Source: Eublepharis macularius
Taxonomy: Eukaryota > Chordata > Lepidosauria > Squamata > Eublepharidae
Length of the DNA: 64,000 nt
Reading direction: 5' to 3'
Assembly: GCF_028583425.1 (NCBI RefSeq)
Contig: NC_072794.1
Location: 31,059,232 to 31,123,231 of the forward strand
Shown one piece after another: positions 1 through 64,000 of this stretch. The translations under genes and the position numbers were made by a program. The stretch's first letter is position 1, and each line of letters starts with the position of its first letter. Below the pieces are notes generated by a model, which saw nothing but the letters and a program-made list of their open reading frames with translations, had not been told where the DNA came from and ran no database searches.

Positions 1-61
1 TCTTTTCTCTGGATATGGCAATCTCACTCTCCTGAGGGTAGGATTCTGTAATGGTTGTTAC

Positions 62-319
62 CAGGGCTTTTTTTCAGCAGGAACGCTGTGGAATGGAGTT
101 CTGGCACCTCTTGAAAATGGTCACGTGGCCAGTGGCCCCGCCCCCTGATCCCCCTGGAGATCGGAGGTGGGGCCACCGGCCATGTGACCATTTTCGCCAA
201 GGGCAATTTAAACTTTAAAAACTACCCCCTTGTTCCAGCTGACCCAAAGTGACGTTTTTGTGCGGTCCTGAGTTCCACCACTGAGTTCCACTACCTCTTT
301 TCCCAGAAAAAAAGCCCTG
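62..319. mobile_element. hAT-type MITE with perfect target duplication
   Basis: The 258-bp element has terminal inverted repeats CAGGGCTTTTTTTC and GAAAAAAAGCCCTG, and is flanked by an exact 8-bp duplication gttgttac at 54-61 and 320-327. An internal inverted repeat (tggtcacgtggcc against ggccatgtgacca) makes it a foldback. It has no transposase. The 8-bp duplication is the hAT-superfamily hallmark. Confidence 0.88.
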
Positions 320-1454
320 GTTGTTACATTCTATTTTAATCCTGCAACCATTTGAGAGCTCTGCTCTGCCTTTTATGTACAACTGGCAATTGTTGCATCA
401 GGCACACAGAACGGTTGGGGTCTTCCTTGACCTGAAGTGCCTACATATTCTGTGCAAAGCTGAGGCACATTTCATCCCCAGGAACTGTAGTTTGATTTGC
501 TCTTGTCCAAGATGGTCCAAAGTTTTATTTATGATATACCATTAACATCTACAGTGCTTTACAAAGTAAAAACAAGACTGGTCTCTGTTCTAAGGCACTC
601 ACACTTTAAAATTCAAATGAAGGGAGGGGAAGAATATGACCTGAATCCTAATCTTTTCTTGCGTTTCTGCCACACTGTCCTGTGCTGTGGAGTGTGTTTC
701 TTCAGCAGCAGGTACATTGTGAGTGAATGAGAACTCCACAAAAGTGCTGCAGCTCAGAGTTCGGCCAGTCACATCCAGAGCAGGTTATATACAATAATTA
801 ACTTGGTGAATGTGTGAGAGCGAGCCGGGTGTATTAGACAATAGATCCTTGGCTTTAGGCTGATGAAACATGGTTGGAATTTCAGGTCAGCTTGAACTGG
901 TGTTAGCTAGTAGTGAGTGTGTAAAGTGGAAATAATAATTACAGGGCAAATAAGCTAATTACTGGAGAAGACTGCACTCCGAAAATGTGGTTTCCTAGAA
1001 AGATTTAAGCCTGGGGAACCCTTTAACAGATGCATTACGGCAAACTTTTGTGGACTAGAGCGTACTTTATCATACACATAAAAAGCAGTTTCATGGCAAG
1101 TTGACTCCTCTTTTCTCCTAATGTATATGAATATCTGCTCACCATGCACGTAATGTATGCATCCAAAGAAATGAGCTCCAGTCCCCCACCCCAAATAATA
1201 ATAAAAACAGATTTATGGTGCTGCAAGATTTCCCCCTCACCCCTACCTAACAGGCAAACGTGGCTCCCTCTCCAGGAAAGAAAAAAAAAGCTTGGTATGC
1301 CCAAACAGATTGAATCATGCCATTGGTGCAACCCAACTAACTTTTGTGCTTGGGCATAACTGGTAGTATGAACTCCTTCCAGTTGAATGAAATCCATTTT
1401 TTCCTCACAGGTCAGGCATGAATGGGCTAGGATGCGCCACAAAAGCACTGAGGG

Positions 1455-2192
1455 ATGGATGTGAGATGCTTGTGCACGCCTCCTCTAAGACCCTTTGCAA
1501 ACACTTCTGCTTTACACAGTGATGTTAGCCACTTACCCTCTCCTGACCCTGGGGAGCAACCTTCTCTTCCTTGCCAGTCCCACAGATGCCACTGCCACGC
1601 TGCTGGATGTCATCAAAGACTGTCGAGTCATCACAATCCGAACTGCATGCGGCACCTTTCAGAAAACTGGGCCCATCCCACCAATCAAAGCCCATGCCTC
1701 ATTCATCGGTGCTCTCAAGATTCTGCCCCTAAAAGCCATCATGCCATTTACTTTGACAGATGTGTCCATGTTCACCCATGGCAGCCCACAGCTCAGGTAG
1801 ATGAGAGTGGCACACTACCAGCCACAGCCAGTTGGGCTGCCTCCTCCAGGGAGCCTATGCAAGGAACAACTGATTTAACTGAACACCAGCCTATACTTGG
1901 GAACTGCGCTGTTTACTCCCTGGATTCAAGAGGCCTGGATCCCACAAGCCAACATGGATACTGCACCCCTTGTTTGCCAATGCACTATGCTGTTTACTCC
2001 TCACCAGTTTCTATGAGCTGTTCTCTAAAGGAACATGGCCAAAGATTCTCTAATAACGTCGCCCCAGTTCTTGTTGCTGTGCACCACCCAAAGGAACAAG
2101 GCTCCCCATCTTATGTGGAACAGCTACCTCAAATTGACCGGAGCCCCACACCTTCTGTCCCAGCCAGCTGTAGCACCTTCTCTGGAGATTAA
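1455..2192 (+). other. Unexplained 245-codon open frame
   Basis: A 245-codon open reading frame downstream of PRRC2C, rich in Ser, Pro, His and Cys. A second overlapping plus-strand frame of 101 codons lies at 1495-1800. I recognise no domain and no start context. Local base composition is more GC-rich than its surroundings. It may be decayed repeat or chance; I do not call it a gene. Confidence 0.2.
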
Positions 2193-2689
2193 TTTGTGTT
2201 TTGAGAAGAGGGATGGGTTCACAAACAGAAGATTGTTTATTGGATCAGCTCTCTTGCTTGGAAGAACCACCTTTTCATCCTTCCTTCCTGTCTCATGTGA
2301 ACGTGGAGTTCTGCATCATACTGCTTTAGGCATGTTGTTCTGTATGACCAAGCAACAGCACTGAAGAAACATTCTAAGAACTGGTGGGTGGAGCATTTCC
2401 ACTACAGAACTACATCACTTCCTGCAATAAAAGGGAGGGAGTTGCAGAAATACACTGTAGTATTGCTTAGATGGATCCCATTCATTGACCCTAGATAGTA
2501 GTCTACTATAGTCCAAAATAACATACCTTTTAAGACCAATCAAAACTAAACAGTCTGCAAACTCTGAGTCTCCAGAATTCTTTATCCAGTTGGATGTCTT
2601 AAAAATGGATTCTCTGAGCCCATGATATTGAAGAATTTTTCGCCAGACTCCCATATAGAATACTTTGCTGGGCACACGCCTCAGAGGCC

Positions 2690-3010
2690 CTGCTTTGGGT
2701 GCCCCTGCCTTATGAGGGTAAGTGGGTGGCAACCCTTCTCAGTCATTGCACCAAATCTTTGAAACTCCCCCCACCAAGGAGATTCATCTGTCCCCCCTCC
2801 ATTGCTGTCTTCCATCAGCAGGTGAAGATGTTAGTTTTATTTGACATACCTCCCTGTTGTTAATTTTTTTTAAAATACCACTTTAAATGTTTTAATTTTT
2901 TTTAAATATTGGTTTAATTTTTTTTAGTGTTTTAATGTTGACCAGGAACCTATTTAGATGGCATACAAATGTTTTAAATAAACATGTATTTCCCTCCAGC
3001 CCCCCCCCCC
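2690..3010 (+). mobile_element. LINE (CR1/L2-like) 3' tail
   Basis: Contains the degraded C-terminal coding end, recognisable as gcccctgcc...ggtggcaaccc and aactcccccc followed by a tctgtcccccctcca block. Then comes a T-rich 3' UTR ending in ttttaaataaac. The same arrangement recurs at 61500-61880, which supports a shared LINE family. Confidence 0.65.
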
Positions 3011-3834
3011 ATCAATCTCAAGTGTCAAGAACCAGGTTTTTCTTTTGCTCTTAAGAACTAGTTTTTCCTTTTGCTCTTATCTTTCAAGGGACCAGTGTGC
3101 TTTACCAGACACACATTTGTGATCAAATATTTGTTCGTTTTCAGTGGGATGGTTTCCATTTTTTTTTGCTTCTTATTCCCAGCATGCCTGATAGCAGATA
3201 ACACCCTCTGCCCATTGAAGTCAGCATGAGACCAACAAAGAAATTTTAAAGATCATAGGCTGAAAGATTTCTCTCTCCCTGCCATCTTTTGTTACTTTTT
3301 AAACATCCAGCCTAATGAAAAGTTGTTGCCGCTCTATTATTTTGGTTGGTTTTGATAAAAGGTATTATGTACTTCCAGACCAATCTTGGCCCTGATGTTG
3401 TGGCGGTTGCCGTGGTGAATGAATGACTCTGGGGGGAAAAAAGGTGGGAGTGTATCCCTGATGCTTTCATCAATACTATTCAAACAGATGCTCTTCCGGA
3501 CCATGTCAAGTAAGGAAATTAGTAACGGAATCTTCTGCATCCAAATCATGTGCTCTATCACCAATCGTTCCTCCACTTATTTGTTCCTTACAAAATCCTA
3601 CACAATTTTCCCAACAATCCACACCACTCACAGGCAGTTCTCCAGGGCTAATGCTTCTCAATTGAGTATGTCAAGATCAGAATTCTTGGCAGATGAGAGT
3701 GTCTTTAGTTGCAATGGGATTTCTTTTATTTATTTTTAACGTTATTTATAGTTTGCTTTCTCTCACTGAAACTCAAGGCGGATTACACATTAAAATTCAA
3801 TACGATCAACAGGCTGGAACTTGCATGATCACAA
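3011..3834. other. Intergenic sequence downstream of PRRC2C
   Basis: No gene seen. A minus-strand LINE tail fragment at about 3735-3805 carries the motif aaggcggattacac. The rest is unassigned AT-rich sequence. Confidence 0.5.
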
Positions 3835-5405
3835 CACACTCAGGCATTTTATTTAGAGAATATTTTATTAGTTTCTGTAATCAAACCCATTGTAAATAAG
3901 ACCTTACATATTTAATACAGTGCGTTACCCCTGTACAAATGGAAAAAAAAAGTTTAAACATTTCTAGACCAATATGGCTGTTAATTTCTGTACAATGCCA
4001 ACTCACAGTACAAGTGGATATCTTTTTGTCCCCCCAAAGCTGACGTCACAGCTAAGTTTTCAAAAAAATCAAATTATAATATTTATATAAAAAGATAACC
4101 AATAGCATTTCACTAGGCATCAATAGCAGCAACAGACTTTTCCAGCTTTTGCCATCATCTGAACAAAATTATACACATTAGACTTTTAGTTCACTTTGTT
4201 CCAAAAAAAAAAAAAAAATGGGGAGGGAAAGAAAAGTAAATTCTCAGAGAAAAACAGCCAATTCTATTACTGGTGTGGTACCTGGTGCTCTCTTACTAGC
4301 TTCCCAATCAACCGCCTGAAAAAAGTCTAGAGTAACATCATTAAAACAGCTCTGCTATAGCACGGTCACAACTACATATATCATAAGCAGGTACAGGATA
4401 TTTTACATTCACAGAAGTTATCATAGAGTACTCTCTCCTACAGCTATAATACTAGAAGATACAATTTAAAAAGGCATTATTTGACTTGATTCTATTTCCC
4501 AGCACACAGTGAGCAGGAAGGAGGTGCGATACAGCTCTGATATAAGAATGTGCCACATTTAGAGAAGATGCTCCCTGGTGGCACAAGGTCAAGTGCTTGA
4601 TGCTATACAGACATAAGCTGAGAACCGTTTGAAGGCTAAGGGCTTCTTAACCCACCCCTCCCCCCATACTACTGAGCCACAGCTCAATGTGACTGGCAAC
4701 ACCAAGAGTTTTATGCCTCCTAAAGGGTGCTTTTGGTATTAGAGTAACATGGGAGCTGTTTAGTTTTTTTTCCTTTTTTCAGTTAAATTCAGCACCATAT
4801 CAAACCATAGCAGCAGCCATACCCTGCCATTTAAGGGAAATCTGACATAGAACATTTACAGAATGAAGTGGGGGAGTGTTTTTGTGTGTGTGCGCGCGCG
4901 TGTGTGTAAAGGCAGGGGGAGGAAGGAGATGATAAAGCTGCTGTCGGGACTTACCAACTGCACTGAAATCTGTCAGGTCATTATTAAGGATCAGCCTCAT
5001 CTGAGGACACCAAAAAACATAAAGCAAGTATCCCCTTCCCTTCTCTCCAGCATGGCCTTCTTCAACCTGCTTCTTTTGCCAAATGGCTTCTCAAATGGAA
5101 ACAGCAGCAAACAACCTGGGAGAGAATTTACCATGTCCCAGCAGCCTTATTTCTTATCGTGTGTCCTTGGAGGGTGAGGGAGGGGGGCCTGGTTCAGACA
5201 GGTGACACTCATGCAGTGGTGGCATGGGAGCTGCAAGCCCCAAGGATTCCCCAGATCTTTAGAGCCTTACCCGGTAGCCAAGGCTAATTTAGTGTCTACG
5301 TTCCTTTATGCCACTCAGATCCTTGAAGGGACTTGCCTTGCCCTTTGGGCTACAGGTTTGTGCTGCTATTTTACTCCCCCCATATTGGCAGACAGACACA
5401 GTATT
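3835..5405 (-). other. PRRC2C: PRRC2C 3' UTR (3' end approximate)
   Basis: Follows the stop codon directly with no splice signal required. It contains an A-run near 4203-4218 and a short GT/GC microsatellite near 4880-4908. Its low repeat content and the paired polyadenylation signals at its end support a 3' UTR of about 1.55 kb. The exact cleavage site cannot be read from sequence. Confidence 0.75.
3848..3869 (-). terminator. Paired polyadenylation signals
   Basis: Two minus-strand AATAAA hexamers at 3864-3869 and 3848-3853. They are in the right place to end the PRRC2C transcript near 3830-3850. A LINE tail begins just downstream. Confidence 0.65.
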
Positions 5406-63510
<58,105 letters not shown>

Positions 63511-63639
63511 TTAGAAGACCTAACTTATAACGTGGAGTATTCCTAAGCTAGAGAGAGCTATCTTTCTTCAGATAATTTCTCCTCAGACAATATAGTCTGC
63601 TTCTTCAGATATAATTACTGGGTCACTTCTCTTCATGGT

Positions 63640-64000
63640 GGACTGTGTTTCAAATAAGGAAGAACATTGTACTCCCCACTTTCGATGTAGTTCATCTGAC
63701 CCTTGCAGACTCAGTTAAGAGCCATGGGGTAATACTGGACCCAGCGTTATTACTAGAAAAACAAGGCAGCGGCAAAAAATGCTTACTACAGCCTTACTCT
63801 AGCCTGGAAGATGGCTTCTTATCTTGAGACAGCTGACCTGGCCACTATCCATGCTATGGTAACATCAAAGCTTGACTATTATAATGCTCTATACAGAAGT
63901 CTCCCATCTAAGTTAACTAGGAGGGTCCAATTAGTGCAAAATGCTGCAGCTCGACTGTTATCAGGAGCAAGAAGGAGCATGAACATCACTCCCATTCTAC
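63640..64000 (+). pseudogene. LINE (CR1/L2-like) ORF2 C-terminal fragment
   Basis: Plus-strand pieces SVKSHGVILDPALLLE, then YSLTLAWKMASYLETADLAT in another frame, IHAMVTSKLDYYNALYRSLP and VQLVQNAAARLLSGARR. These are typical of the region after the RT domain in CR1/L2-clade LINEs. It continues beyond the window edge and is antisense to PRRC2C. Confidence 0.8.

Noticed and set aside
1..5405. Downstream neighbour gene (MYOC in mammals)
   Set aside because: No olfactomedin-like or other recognisable exon seen in this interval.

Overview
The window is a stretch of vertebrate nuclear DNA, most likely from a squamate reptile. The gene content is amniote. The repeats are of the kind common in lizard genomes: tRNA-derived SINEs, CR1/L2-like LINE tails, short hAT-type foldback elements and DIRS tyrosine-recombinase retrotransposons. 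The squamate assignment is inferred from repeats only.

One gene dominates. PRRC2C (proline-rich coiled-coil 2C; older names BAT2L2, BAT2D1) runs on the minus strand from beyond the right edge to its stop codon at 5406. I could place 32 coding segments with GT/AG boundaries. Their phases join without a break into 2,622 codons plus a stop. About the first 130 residues of the protein lie outside the window. The 3' UTR covers roughly 3835-5405 and ends near two AATAAA signals. I built the exon model by reading the sequence and from memory of the human protein, not by alignment.

Layout. 1-3834: downstream intergenic DNA with an intact hAT-type MITE (62-319), an unexplained 245-codon frame (1455-2192) and a LINE tail. 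3835-34662: 3' UTR and the 3' two-thirds of the exons, with small introns holding SINEs, MITEs and a decayed LINE reverse transcriptase (28.4-30.3 kb). 34663-46728: one 12-kb intron filled by two nested DIRS retrotransposons in the same orientation as the gene. 46729-63470: the 5' exons in the window, including a 2.38-kb exon encoding the RG-rich central region. 63471-64000: intron with a LINE ORF2 fragment.

The DIRS nest is the most striking structure. The outer element (about 35316-46520) is old: its frames carry stops and its recombinase has Cys in place of the catalytic Tyr. The inner element (39823-45496) belongs to a different DIRS family and sits inside the outer gag frame. It keeps inverted terminal repeats, an internal complementary region, an intact 706-codon RT/RNase H/methyltransferase-like frame and a 953-codon frame ending in a tyrosine recombinase with all recognisable catalytic residues. 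Its gag is broken only by one extra C in a 12-C run.

In PRRC2C itself, two in-frame coding segments (24009-24110 and 23880-23966) are only 42 nt apart. That is probably too close to be spliced together efficiently, so they may be mutually exclusive exons.
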